Of a stretch of DNA of 64,000 nucleotides, positions 54,936 to 64,000 are shown piece after piece. Positions within the stretch are counted from its first letter, which is position 1; each line of letters begins with the position of its first letter. The DNA is from Loripinus fragilis. Taxonomy: Eukaryota; Mollusca; Bivalvia; Lucinida; Lucinidae. The stretch covers positions 90,586,913-90,650,912 of the forward strand of contig OZ026520.1 of assembly GCA_964019695.1 (NCBI GenBank), given 5' to 3'. The notes under the pieces are model-generated. The model searched no databases and was not told the DNA's origin. It worked only from the letters and a program-made list of their open reading frames with translations. The position numbers and the translations under genes were made by a program.

Positions 54936-55639
54936 AGTCAATCATGGCATCCTATTGTTCATCCTTGCCCTTGGCTATAAAGTATCCACTCGGGGATGTG
55001 TTGTTTTAACAGTTTATGACAGCAATTGCCAGATACACATGTATATTTTCTCCCCATTTAAAGGTCAAATTAGGATTTACCCTTGTCCTGCTGAACCAAA
55101 AATTAACCCTTGTCCTGTTGATTCCGTTTTTGAAAATACTAGATCCTGATCAGCTGGTTTCTTTCAGATGCCATCTTATCAAGATCTACACTGTTTTCCC
55201 CACTTATTGAAAATACAGATTTAAGCTGAACAGAATAAAATTTGGGAGAAGTGTTACTGTGTAGTACATAAAATATTCAGCATGATAAAGGGTTAAGATA
55301 CTATTTATTGTTAAAGATTATTTCAAAATTTCAGTCTTAGATTCATTTTTGGCTGTTTTAACATGTTTGACTGTATTCAAAGGTTTTATGCTGATGCTGT
55401 AGCCTCATATTCAATATTTACATTTTCACTCATTTAGTTAAATTATACTATCTTAAGTCCACTTCCTAAAGATATCTGCTGCATTTTACTGCTAAAAATT
55501 ATATTTGCCAGGTATTTTGCGGCAACAAGTTATATTTGCCATTATTTGCCAGTATTTGTCACTTGAGCCTTTTTTGCCATGCCGGGAAATACCGGTAAAT
55601 TCCACCGGTAAATACGGGGGTGGAATTTTCCGCCCAACC
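54936..55639. other. No gene seen
   Basis: 55500-55625 has TATTTGCCA words and an ACCGGTAAATTCCACCGGTA direct repeat. No coding is supported. Confidence 0.4.
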
Positions 55640-55960
55640 TTGTTGCTGGCGCATATGTTACATGATGAAGAAGGTGCTGGGCAACATTTTGTGTTACCTT
55701 GACCCCAAGCCAAGGTCATGGTCAATGGTCAAAAAATCATGTATTACTTCTGATTTCATCTCCTAAATCGTAGTACGTAGCAACTCAACATTTTACGGGT
55801 GTATAGGTCACATACCGTAGAGGGTACTAGGCAACATTTTGTGCGACCTTGGACCCAAGGTCAAATATCAAATAATATATTTCTTGTAAGTTCATCTCCT
55901 TCTAAACGGTTTGACGTAGCAACTTCACACGTATAGGTCACCTGAGAGCGCTTTTTATCA
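55640..55960. repeat. Dispersed repeat, GACGTAGCAACTTCA family, block 2
   Basis: Three imperfect units: ATGTTACATGATGAAG-AAGG with CTGGGCAACATTTTGTG, then GTACGTAGCAACTCAACATT, then GACGTAGCAACTTCACACGT. Each has an ACCTTGGACCCAAGGTCA-like block. Confidence 0.75.
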
Positions 55961-56089
55961 CATGCTGATTAATTTTTCAATATTAACTTTTTCAACGTGT
56001 CAAACAATTTGGATACAGCTCAGGTCCGACCTTTTGTTCGGCCTGGTCTGGTTCCAATCTGTTTGCAAAAGTTATCAATAGACGACACT

Positions 56090-56770
56090 AGTAGGCAAAT
56101 CTGGGTTTTACTGCACAGGCATTTGCGCAATCTCGCAAGAGCCTTTTCTACTTGCATGCTTAGACTGAACGCGTTCGCTGTTGTTTTTAATATTGCATAT
56201 GTCAGCAACCATACTCCCTGGCGTAGCGAGGCCAGTACAAAAAGATATAACCAAAGCTGAACAAGCGGTCTCGCCAGAGCCCTACAACTCACATTCATTC
56301 CGTAGACGTAGACACGCAATCGACGTTGGTTTTTATTGCATGTGCGAGCAACAAAAGCTCAGACGACTCTGCGCATTTGCGCAAATGCGCAGTCTCGCCA
56401 GGGCCTTTGCTATTCGCATTCAAAACATAAGTACATTTAGAAGACGTTGACGCGCAACCAACGTTGGTCTTTATTGCTTGTGCGAGCAACAAAAACTCAA
56501 AGAGCGCGCAGTCTCGCTGCATTCAAAACGTTTAGAAGACGCAGACACAAAGTCGACGTCGTTTTTTTCTGCAAAAGCCCAGACGTCTGCGGATTTGCGC
56601 AGGCTGGGCAGAGAGCCTTAGCTACTCAGTAAATTTAATAGACTTAGACACGCAATCGACGTTGGTTTTTATTGCATATGCGAGAAGCCGCAGCGCAGAC
56701 GAGTATGTGCAGTCTGGCCAGGGCCTTTTCTACTTGTGTATGAAATATAAGTACATTAGGAAGGCATCAA
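56090..56770. repeat. Tandem repeat, about 110-150 bp, GCGCAGTCTCGCC units
   Basis: Units combine AGACACGCAATCGACGTTGG, TTTTTATTGCATGTGCGAGC, GCGCATTTGCGCAAATGCGC and AGTCTCGCCAGGGCCTTTGC. Four to five copies with deletions. The unit is related to the 1538 and 26441 sequences. Confidence 0.8.
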
Positions 56771-56989
56771 GACCAAACATGTATTCAAAATATGGGCCTT
56801 GACGCGAGAAAACCTAGTTTTGTAGCATGCAAACAACCAAGGCGCAGACCAGCCTGCGCATCTGAATAGCGTCATTGATATTCGCTCTCTGGAATAAAAT
56901 AGCTTAATACACCTGCAACGTTGAAACTTTCAAGATTCTAGCCAGTCACTGTACAAAATATGATAAAAAATATTTTGATGATAATGCCC

Positions 56990-57280
56990 AAACCACATGC
57001 ACATCTTCAGAGCATGAACAAAAACATCAGCAAAGACCCCAAAAGATCGGAATCAAATTGTTGGAGTTGCGCTCACAAAGTAACTTCTCATTGTATCTGA
57101 GATGGCGAAAAGTGACGAAGTTCACAAGTTGAAAAAAAGTGAGAGAAAAAAAATGACGATAATGTTCAAACCCCATGCTCATCTTTAGACCATGAACAAA
57201 ACACCTACAAAATTTCAAAACGATCGAACTAAATCTGTGAGGAGTTGCGCTCACAAAATACCTTTCTCATTGCGTCTACA
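56990..57280. repeat. Tandem duplication, about 155-bp unit
   Basis: ATGCACATCTTCAGAGCATGAAC / ATGCTCATCTTTAGACCATGAAC split by two-base differences, then GGAGTTGCGCTCACAAA and TTCTCATTG in both units. Confidence 0.8.
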
Positions 57281-57282
57281 GT

Positions 57283-57724
57283 CAGGTGCATAACTTCCAA
57301 AAGTTAAAAAATATATCACTTAAAGCAGTTAACTTTTTAGCAACAAAAACAAAAGTAACCTGTTTGAGTGAAACTGTCTATTTTCATCTGCATATTCCGG
57401 AGTTATTACAATTTTCACGGACATGTGGGTAATTTTATCTGAAAGACCTTTTATATAACTTTACGATTATGCAATAAAATTGTGTACGCATCGTCTAGAA
57501 ATTTGTACGCGAGGTCATTGAAGATCAGAAAAATGAGCTACTTTTTAACTTGAATAAGTTATATTTTTGACGGCCTAAAATTTGACCTTGGCGTAAATAA
57601 TTTCAGATGTAACCTAAATAAGTTACTTAAGATAGCCTCACTTTGAACTCACAGTTGAAAAGGCACAATTTTAACCTCTTCAAGTGATATATATTGTAAC
57701 TTTTACAGGTTATGCCCCTGACTG
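57283..57724. mobile_element. 442-bp MITE, CAGTCAGGTGCATAAC ends
   Basis: CAGTCAGGTGCATAACTTCC, AAAAGTTA and ATATATCACTT at the left are inverted at the right (AAGTGATATATATTG, TAACTTTTACAGGTTATGCC, CCTGACTG). The interior has no coding. Confidence 0.8.
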
Positions 57725-58091
57725 GTCTACGGACAGACGGACGAACTCATTTTAATAGTCTCCTTCGAAATAAAATAATTGATGAAATCTCCTTATCGTG
57801 AAATTATTTACTAATTATTCCATATTAAAATATCAATGATTATTTACATGTCTCATTAGACAAATTGACACCTGATGCAAGCTAAATGCACTCATTAACT
57901 CTTCACATGCCAGTGATGCCAGCTGATAACCTTATAGATTGTAGCAAACCCACTGAATCCAGATCAGATCTGTCGGGTGTTCCTTGAGTAAATTTACAAA
58001 GATTCGACAGGCCACAAAAACATGCAAAATTATCCTAGCTAGCAATAGGTTTTACCACAAATTACATGTAGCAGCACATGTAACTGTATCT
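57725..58091. other. No gene seen
   Basis: 57900-57990 contains a fragment related to the 53620 tandem unit (CCAGATCAGATCTGTCGGG). Otherwise nothing. Confidence 0.4.
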
Positions 58092-59133
58092 TATTGAGTA
58101 TTTATAGCATGTGATGAAATACAAAAACGTCATTTTAACGCTACATTTTACGCCACAAGATGAAAACGTAAAATGTGACGTTAACGTCAGAATAAAGATC
58201 AAGAAACCCCGTCTTTTCCATGTTCGCTTATTTGGCATCGACTTGACAATCTGCAAATTAAACAAACGTCCAATCATATTCGTAATGCAGTCAAATATTG
58301 CGTCAAAATACGCTACTTGAATGGCAAGATACACAATGGTAGTGAATAAACGATAAACGTCACTTAGAGCCGTCAGGTTTTGGTCGCTGGTGAATATACG
58401 GGATAAGATTAACCTAGTGATATCAGAACATGCTTTCTTGGGAAAAACTGACTTTTCACATACCGTAGAAAAACGCTGGTAATGTGTTTATATTGACGTT
58501 AGCCAAACCAAACACGACATAATGCAAGAGAAAATATCTGATTACATGCCAAAAGTGAACACCAAATTTGTTAACAGTAGCCTAAACTTTGTCACTGGAC
58601 CATTTTATCATCAGAAAAACACAGGAACATCATGGAAATCATTAAAACGTAGGATATCGAATTTTGACGTCAGAATTGCGTTTTTTTTACGTCTGAAGAT
58701 CTCAAATCATAGTTCTTGAAGAAAACGTTCTTGTCATAAATAAATCTCAAGCATAAAAGAAAGTTTACGAGTTTCACGCAGTATTCAGAGTTGACGTTAA
58801 TGACGTTAAGCCGTTTCAGAATCCTACAGAAACGTCGCCATTTGATCCTTTCCTTGATCCACAATCTATACCAAGACTTTTTAAAACAACAAACCGATGG
58901 CTGATTCAAACTTTGCTTTTTTTGATCCTGTTTCAGCAGTTTACTACGGGGGTCAGGCTGGTTACGCGCATACCAAAATGATTACGTAATCGATAATTGC
59001 GTTGAATCTGCTGTAATTTGACGGACACATACTGCTCCTATTTATAAATATCATCTGCACTAAAAACTTGCATCATATTGTATGCTTACAACGACTTGAA
59101 GTGTTTGTTGCGTTTCTTTATTCCTTAAGTATA
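58092..59133. mobile_element. Second copy of the 1.1 kb TIR element, left end missing
   Basis: Aligns with 45932-46925 from GAGTATTTATAGCATGTGAT to CCTTAAGTATA. Differences are scattered single bases plus a short tandem insertion near 58705-58765. The left roughly 90 bp, including the terminal repeat, is absent. Same orientation as the first copy. Confidence 0.9.
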
Positions 59134-59575
59134 TATCATTTCTAAAATATGCATGTAGATGTGTAACAACTCATGTCGACATCGAACTCATCTGCCGTGT
59201 CTGTTTCTTCATTATTTTCAATCAGAGTGATGACAACGGGTTCGGACATCTCATCCCTAGGCTAGCAATGTCAGATGCCCAGTAGACCAGCGATCAAAGA
59301 GGATAGCAGTTCAACCTTCTTGGTTATAATTCTCTGAGCAGTGGCTCTGCTCACTCATGTCAGAGCCGCAGCCCGATCCCAGGCACGTTCTAACATTTTA
59401 AAACCCCACGAAGAATGTGTACACATTCTTTCTCGACAATTTTTCGAGCATCCTCTCTAAACGGCATTTTTATGTTCTTTTTAAGTCTGGTAACTAACAA
59501 GCTATACAATAATTCAAAATAGCGCTTATTGCAAGAAAAAATGCCACGCTTATTTCGTACAAATTGAAAAAAATG
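59134..59575. other. No gene seen
   Basis: No supported feature. Confidence 0.4.
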
Positions 59576-59690
59576 CATGTGATCGATGGGGCTCGAACGC
59601 GTGATCTCCGATTCATTGGTCACAAAAAAAATATGACTGGACACGGTACTTTCGATCTAGCCGACTGAGCCAGTGCGGGTATAGACTTTG
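59576..59690 (-). mobile_element. tRNA-like SINE head with good A and B boxes
   Basis: On the - strand TGGCTCAGTCGG fits the A-box consensus TRGYNNANNNGG. About 80 bp downstream GTTCGAGCC fits the B box GWTCRANNC. The distance is longer than in a plain tRNA, consistent with an insert in the anticodon region or a tRNA-derived element. No tail identified. Confidence 0.5.
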
Positions 59691-60139
59691 TGAGTTGAAA
59701 ATATTGTATTGAAACGTTAATAGACACCTGACACCCCTATTTTTAGGATAAGTTCAATATTAATAGGATAAGTCACGCCTCAAAGCCTTTGGATATCTGT
59801 ATATAGACCAGTCCAATGTTATTGTTTTCATCCGGGCGTTTTGACCACGTGATAACAATTTTGACCACGTGACTTTTTATTGTGGTGGGCAAAAGCCCTT
59901 CCGCTCAATGCAATGTCCATTGAGCTGAGCCAACATTTTCGTGAGAAAAAAGCATCTTATACAATATATTAGCTCTAGGTTTTGATTTGAATATGTAAAA
60001 TAAGTATCGGACATTGATTTGCAATATTTTTTTTGCGAAAAATAATTAATTTTATTAGTTTTTATTTGTTTTTTGAAGGGCCCCCGCTCCGGTATTTTGG
60101 TCCGATGACGGCAGTTTCAATCTCCGATATATTTGTTAA
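59691..60139. other. No gene; duplicated E-box
   Basis: TTTTGACCACGTGATAACAA is followed directly by TTTTGACCACGTGACTTTTT at 59839-59878, two CACGTG E-boxes 24 bp apart. Remaining sequence is AT-rich. Confidence 0.5.
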
Positions 60140-60345
60140 TTGTTTTGTTTGTTTGATTTGATTATTTACGTCCCATCAACAATCTTTCAGTTAAACAGGG
60201 ACGGGTCTTCCTGGGTTGAACCAGTACTAAGCTAGGATAAACTTGTCTTGCTCAAGGACCACAACGCAGTGACGCCGGTGAGGCTCGAAACCGCGGCCCT
60301 TCGGTCTCGAGTCAAGCACTCTACCACTGAGCCACTGCGCTCCCT
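60140..60345 (-). mobile_element. tRNA-derived SINE, V-SINE-like, best copy
   Basis: - strand: GCGCAGTGGCTCAGTGGTAG (A box), GGTTTCGAGCC (B box), GTGGTCCTTGAGCAAGAC, TTAGTACTGGTTCAAC, CAGGAAGACCCGTCC, GATGGGACGTAAATAATC and a CAAA-type tail. About 206 bp and the least decayed of three copies. It is transcribed, if at all, by polymerase III and mobilised by a LINE supplied in trans. Confidence 0.88.
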
Positions 60346-60639
60346 GACGATAAAATATGTGAAAAAACACATCATTTGACAGGTCAATGATCAAACTATG
60401 GGAACCAGCCGTTGGAATTATTTTCTTATGAAACACATATGTTTTAAATCGCTTTAAAAGATGTGATATTTCCGTGTCCAATACAGGTAAACAACAGTTT
60501 ACGGATAAGGACCATAGTGTTCCGATGATATTGATTTGTGACGTAGTGTTTGTACTCGTCTATACTTTTAAACCTAAGAAATGCATCACATATTTATGCA
60601 TGAATACATGCTTGGGATCAACACCTCTGACCGAAACGC
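60346..60639. other. No gene seen
   Basis: No supported feature. Confidence 0.4.
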
Positions 60640-60722
60640 CCGCCTTTCGCATTTTCTGTTGCCGAAACGTCCGTGGCCGAAATGTCCGAGCCGAAATGTT
60701 CGTGGCCGAAATGTCCTACATT
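60640..60722. repeat. GCCGAAATGTCCGTG minisatellite
   Basis: Four units of about 15 bp: GCCGAAACGTCCGTG, GCCGAAATGTCCGA, GCCGAAATGTTCGTG, GCCGAAATGTCC. Confidence 0.9.
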
Positions 60723-60817
60723 CACACAAACATGATGAATGATGATGACCATAGTTTGATAGCTCCGACGGTTTAGAATCGCACATCCAATGCGATTTTA
60801 GTAACGAACACCACCAA

Positions 60818-61076
60818 CATACGCGGATCCAGATGGGGGGGGGGGGAGAACAGGGGATCCGGATCCCCCTCCTGGAAAATTACAAAATATAGGGTTCCTT
60901 AGCAAAACCGGGCCGGATCCCCTTAAGATTACAAAGCTACACAGCATGCAATGTTTGGCCATCGATGGCCCGCTAATAGTGGTATTTGAATCCTTCCCCC
61001 CTCAAACTAAAAAACGACCAAAAAAATAATAATAATAAACATTGTCAAAGTTGGACCCCCTCTGGATCCGCGCATG
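60818..61076. mobile_element. G-rich GGATCC element with ACCAA target duplication
   Basis: Ends CATACGCGGATCCAG and CTGGATCCGCGCATG are inverted. ACCAA flanks both sides (60813-60817, 61077-61081). After the left end comes a run of 13 G. Further shared blocks: AGGGTTCCTTAGCAA and GGCCATCGATGGCCCGC. The 259-bp element is non-coding. Confidence 0.9.
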
Positions 61077-61136
61077 ACCAACATGCATTCAGAAAAAAAA
61101 CACTGGAGATCCACTGACATGTGATGTACCTCTCAG

Positions 61137-61230
61137 TTGACATCTGCACATGAAGATTTCGAGCTTCGACACGACGCAGATAATTTTAGCGAATCTTTTG
61201 AGTGTGATTTCAGTTCAAACATGTGTTTTG
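61137..61230 (+). CDS. Possible exon fragment with MAM-like start
   Basis: An acceptor-like CCTCTCAG ends at 61136, and the frame after it gives HEDFELRHDADNFSESF then ECDFSSNMCFG. The string FECDF....C.G resembles the first strand of MAM domains, which are extracellular adhesion modules. The frame then runs into a hairpin element (61228-61286), so the rest of any exon is missing or displaced. No downstream donor is clear. Short length and generic motif make this weak; it could be chance. Confidence 0.2.
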
Positions 61231-61286
61231 GGTGCTCAAAAGAACCGTCTCATCGGAACGGCGAGACGGTTCTTTTGAGTACCCAA
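61228..61286. repeat. Hairpin, GGTGCTCAAAAGAACCGTCTC
   Basis: The 24-base arms 61228-61251 and 61263-61286 pair with one mismatch around an 11-base loop. The same hairpin, shorter, is at 27336-27375, so it is a dispersed element. Confidence 0.9.
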
Positions 61287-61530
61287 GATAAGTGTTTGTT
61301 AAGAAACCAAGTTATATGTCAATTACGCATTCTTATCTGGAGGTCTGATAATTTACTTTTTTCGTGTGCTTTCTCCAAGAAAATATTCCAAAGAAGACAG
61401 CAGCGAACCGTTTGTCGTTGTTGTTTAAAATTTTGAAGGCAATTCGTAGACGCATCTGCATAAGCATCCTGTGTTGTCGTTTGGTGTACTGGTCAAAGAC
61501 TTGCTCGGGAGATTTATGTTTATTTCGCAG

Positions 61531-61707
61531 TTCCGACGTTATGCGCAGCTATCTAGTGGGACTAGAGACATTTTTGTTGCTTCCTCTCTTTCACACACGT
61601 CAACCTCAATGAGACGACGTACATCGAAAAGTTTAGACACCCTGCTTCAAGGTCAAGAAAAGAGCAGAAGTTCATCTGCGCTGTCTGACGTGAACCCCCA
61701 TTTGTAG
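61531..61707 (+). CDS. Candidate terminal coding exon
   Basis: The acceptor TTTATTTCGCAG ends at 61530, preceded by a T-rich tract. The frame from 61531 in phase 0 gives 58 codons to TAG 61705-61707. The peptide starts FRRYAQLSSGTRDIF and ends RRRTSKSLDTLLQGQEKS then RSSSALSDVNPHL. Ser/Arg clusters of the RRRTSKS and KSRSSS type are typical kinase sites in cytoplasmic tails of membrane proteins or in scaffold proteins, and an FRRY start is common just after the last helix of rhodopsin-type receptors. That is suggestive only. No AATAAA is close; an ATTAAA lies at about 61811. The upstream exon is not identified in this window, and I cannot say whether this belongs with the exon at 27915. Confidence 0.45.
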   Translation, partial: FRRYAQLSSGTRDIFVASSLSHTSTSMRRRTSKSLDTLLQGQEKSRSSSALSDVNPHL

Positions 61708-61950
61708 ATGTGCCGCAAAGACGAATACTTATTGTTTAAAAGTCGTGTAACGATGTCAAATCATTTTAATTTTGTTATCCGTAAGACTTGAATTTAGTAG
61801 ATCTAATGCCATTAAAGCGCCAGCGAAAAAAATGCCTCTGAAAATGTAATCTGCTTAAGTCGTCTGCTGCATATATTGACTTATGTAGGTTTAAGTATAG
61901 AGACAACCAGTGTGGACCCAATAGGCATAACAATTGTCGTCTGCAAACAC
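61708..61950. other. Possible 3' UTR; no other feature
   Basis: AT-rich with ATTAAA near 61811. A fragment of a dispersed repeat (AGTGTGGACCCAATAGG) begins near 61908. Confidence 0.35.
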
Positions 61951-61951
61951 G

Positions 61952-62000
61952 TTGGACCCAGATCAGGCCCGACGAAAAGCCGGGCCTGATCTGGATCCAA
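61952..62000. repeat. Hairpin with 20-bp arms
   Basis: TTGGACCCAGATCAGGCCCG pairs with CGGGCCTGATCTGGATCCAA with one mismatch around a 9-base loop (ACGAAAAGC). The motif belongs to the family seen at 53620-53985. Confidence 0.9.
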
Positions 62001-62072
62001 ACTGTCTGACACTTTTTTGGAATTAATGAAATCAGCGGACGACACTGTCAGTTATTCAATCACTGCATTTTG

Positions 62073-62294
62073 TCACGTATAGGGCGATTTCGGCTTTGAA
62101 GTTTGGTGGGGCCTGGGTGGCGGAGGCTGGCTTGTCTGGCCCGGGAGATGTGCGCGCCCTGGTTTCGGTTCTTTGGTGCAGTCTTTGCTTCCAAAGGATA
62201 CCCTTTTAGGAGCGTATTTGAAGCCTTTGAAGTTTGAAGCCGACAAAGAATGTTCTAATGTCATGCCAAACTTATTTCTGCATCTTGTGGACAC
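62073..62294 (-). other. Proline-rich open frame of repeat origin
   Basis: A 73-codon - strand frame containing KRVSFGSKDCTKEPKPGRA, then GQTSQPPPPRPHQTSKPKSP. Codon composition and the Pro/Lys-rich tail look protein-like, resembling a disordered tail such as in a retrotransposon gag-type or host protein. A mutated partial copy at 17812-17925 shows it is repeated, so I favour a remnant of a transposon or processed gene. No conserved domain recognised. Confidence 0.3.
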
Positions 62295-62349
62295 TCATAA
62301 GTATAGCCTCTCCAAGACGATTCAATCGAGCAGACTCAACAAGTACCTC

Positions 62350-62800
62350 GGAGGCTCATCGGATAGGCGGCAATCTAATAACGTTAACACGATCGACGAA
62401 CGTAGATAAGATCGTTGGCAACAGAGTTTTAAATTGCAATTTGTCGCCACAATGGCGACAAATGACAATCGAAAACACAGTTTCTGGCGATTTTGATAGG
62501 CGTTCATGCGCGGAGTCAGAGGGGGGGGGGTCCAACTTTGACACCACCATCGGCCCGCCTGCTAAACGTTAAGTGACGTTTCGCTGGCGGGCCGATGAAG
62601 AACCAACATTGAATGCTGGCTTCATACATTTGTAGTTTTTTTATTTATCAGGGATCCGCACAAGTATTGCTTTGGAAACCCTATTTTTTTTTCTTTTTCA
62701 ATGGGGCGGGGGTCCAGACATCCTGTCCCCCCTTCTGTATCCGCCTATGGCGTTGGTCAATTGTTAAGAACGTTTTCGATTGCCGCCTATACGGTGTTGG
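62350..62800. mobile_element. MITE, CCGGATAGGCGGCAATCG family, split by insertion
   Basis: The left part (62352 onward, CGGATAGGCGGCAATCTAAT) and the right part (62768-62796, AACGTTTTCGATTGCCGCC-TAT) are separated by the GGATCC element 62505-62749. Copies at 3590 and 4672 show the uninterrupted order. Confidence 0.75.
62505..62749. mobile_element. G-rich GGATCC element with GCGTT target duplication
   Basis: Left end CATGCGCGGAGTCAG with an 11-G run, right end CTGTATCCGCCTATG. GCGTT is duplicated at 62500-62504 and 62750-62754. A central hairpin ATCGGCCCGCC / GGCGGGCCGAT brackets AAACGTTAAGTGACGTTTCG. Confidence 0.88.
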
Positions 62801-63239
62801 AGGGTACACACAATTTGGTCGTTGTATATGACCGTCAAATTGGAAATTTTAAAACGTTAGTGAATCGAAATAACGGATTTAATTAGTAAAGCATTTCGAG
62901 GTAAGACATCAACCAGATAAGGCCAAATCTTAAGGGTTTTGACATTAGTTTGATGTATTTTAATTTTTATGACATTGTCATCTGCTGATATCAAAATGTC
63001 TCTACAAAGACTTATTCTACCCTCAGTAGATCAGGCTTGGCAAAATATCCAGCCAAACATTTAGTCACTCTGAAAGTATTACTTTCTTTTGAAAAATAAA
63101 AGACAGTACAAACATCCAAAACACCAGAGGTAAAGTAAAATTCCTAATTGATAAATCCTTCATAAATTCCTTTTGTAACACAAAAGTTGATCAAATGTGT
63201 TTCTCAACATCATATCCTTTCATGTAAGAAACCAGATGC
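62801..63239. other. No gene seen
   Basis: ATGACATTGTCATCTGCTGAT at 62970 is a fragment of the 53620 family. Nothing else. Confidence 0.4.
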
Positions 63240-63414
63240 ATTCACCATATCTACATTAATTGCTGGTTACCAGTTTACAGGTGGTCAGTAATGTATGAAC
63301 AGGTAACCAGTACCCCCCCCCAATACCTGGAAATGGGGGGGTTCTGGTTACCTGTATTTACATTACTGACCACCTGTAGACTGGGAACCAGCAATTAATG
63401 TAGATATGGTGAAT
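63240..63414. repeat. 175-bp near-perfect hairpin
   Basis: Arms of about 80 bp starting ATTCACCATATCTACATTAA pair with about six mismatches up to a C9/G7 stem and a loop of about 13-16 bases (AATACCTGGAAAT). Blocks GGTGGTCAGTAATGT and ACAGGTAACCAG pair perfectly. Both strands would form a long double-stranded stem. Confidence 0.95.
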
Positions 63415-63750
63415 AAGTTACGCAAGATTTGACACCTGCCAAAACAACCACTGGTACCCCACGGAGCGAGCTTTTAATCCTCTGATTTGTCATTATAATA
63501 TTATTATGAAAGGTCTTTGATCTCCCTGACATTTGCCATGATTTTGGACATCTGTTTTCTGCACAATGATTTTATTATGCGACTCACATGGTCTAGCGAA
63601 CACCTACACTTATCTTTTCCTAAAGGAGGTTTTATCTAAGTAAGTATTTTTTTAGTTATTTTAATTACGATAATACTTATATATATATTTATATATATAC
63701 GCGCAGACGCGTTTGAGCCTTCGCTGAGGAAAATTAGGTTTATGAAAATT
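63415..63750. other. No gene seen
   Basis: Includes TATATATATTTATATATATA near 63678 and a CGCAGACGCGTTTGAGCC fragment of the 1538/56090 family. Confidence 0.4.
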
Positions 63751-63949
63751 CACTGCTCGGATCCAGAGGGGAGGGGGGGGTCAGAGGGGGGCAGTTCAGT
63801 GTTGGGCCACCATCGGTCCGACAGCGAAACGCCATTTAAATGGCATTTCGCTGGTGGACCGATGATGGCCTGCTTATAGTGGTATTTTGATCTATAGCTA
63901 ATCAAATAAAAAAACGTAAAAATGTTAGACCCCTCTGGATCCGCGCAAG
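63751..63949. mobile_element. G-rich GGATCC element, copy with long central hairpin
   Basis: Left CACTGCTCGGATCCAG with G-runs, right CTGGATCCGCGCAAG. The centre GGCCACCATCGGTCCG, ACAGCGAAACGCCATTT pairs with AAATGGCATTTCGCTG, GTGGACCGATGATGGCC, a 67-bp palindrome (about 63805-63870). No clear target duplication. Confidence 0.85.
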
Positions 63950-64000
63950 TCCCGTTTTAAAGAAAAGAAAATTGGTGTCATGCTTATGATTGATAATTAT

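Noticed and set aside
61137..61436. 99-codon frame as a complete small gene
   Set aside because: The frame begins at a non-ATG codon after an acceptor-like site and its middle is a dispersed hairpin. Only the first part is retained as a weak exon fragment.
27915..61707. One gene joining the exon at 27915 with the exon at 61531
   Set aside because: Same strand, but the donor phase is 1 at 28404 and the acceptor frame at 61531 is phase 0, so they cannot join directly; no intermediate exon was found.

Overview
This is a eukaryotic, AT-rich, very gene-poor window. It looks like intergenic or deep intronic DNA of an animal with many small non-autonomous transposons. The combination of tRNA-headed SINEs ending in a V-SINE-like 3' domain, short MITEs with GCGCAG-type internal hairpins, many fold-back elements, and a canonical eukaryotic tRNA-Ala(AGC) suggests a bivalve mollusc. 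That identification is an inference; no conserved protein in the window fixes the species.

Protein-coding content is minimal. The best gene candidate starts near 27.8 kb on the + strand: a TATA box (27823-27830), a short leader, an ATG at 27915 and an acidic/basic low-complexity reading frame with a splice donor at 28404/28405. A second candidate is a terminal coding exon at 61531-61707 (+), preceded by a strong splice acceptor and ending in a Ser/Arg-rich tail. A weaker possible exon lies at 61137-61230. I could not link these into one gene. Decayed transposon proteins are present: a LINE ORF1 plus the start of its apurinic-type endonuclease (8643-9790), and the N-terminal part of a Tc1-like transposase (37565-37818, - strand).

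Layout. 1-6.6 kb: diverged repeats and small MITEs. 6.6-11.5 kb: a 1.6-1.8 kb segment present twice in direct orientation, flanking the LINE fragment; each copy carries a pair of perfect CRE sites. 11.8-13.8 kb: a three-level nested palindrome in which a TAA-flanked MITE sits inside a fold-back element whose other arm preserves the empty site. 14.5 kb: tRNA-Ala; 23.8 kb: a broken copy of it. 19.9-23.5 kb: degenerate short repeats around a (TA)63 tract, then a roughly 122-bp satellite. 24-31 kb: MITEs, SINEs, the first-exon candidate and two inverted minisatellite arrays. 33.7-34.5 kb: a roughly 165-bp tandem repeat. 38.6-39.6 kb: a clean 1,052-bp element with a TTA target-site duplication. 45.8-46.9 and 58.1-59.1 kb: two copies of a 1.1 kb TIR element. 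49.6-52.1 kb: an array of about 23 copies of a 22-bp palindrome arranged in a 152-66-114 bp higher-order period. 53-64 kb: more tandem repeats, SINEs, G-rich GGATCC elements with 5-bp target duplications, and a 175-bp near-perfect hairpin.

No operon-like or defence-like system is visible. The unusual content is structural: palindromes, nested elements with readable insertion history, and the hairpin satellite.
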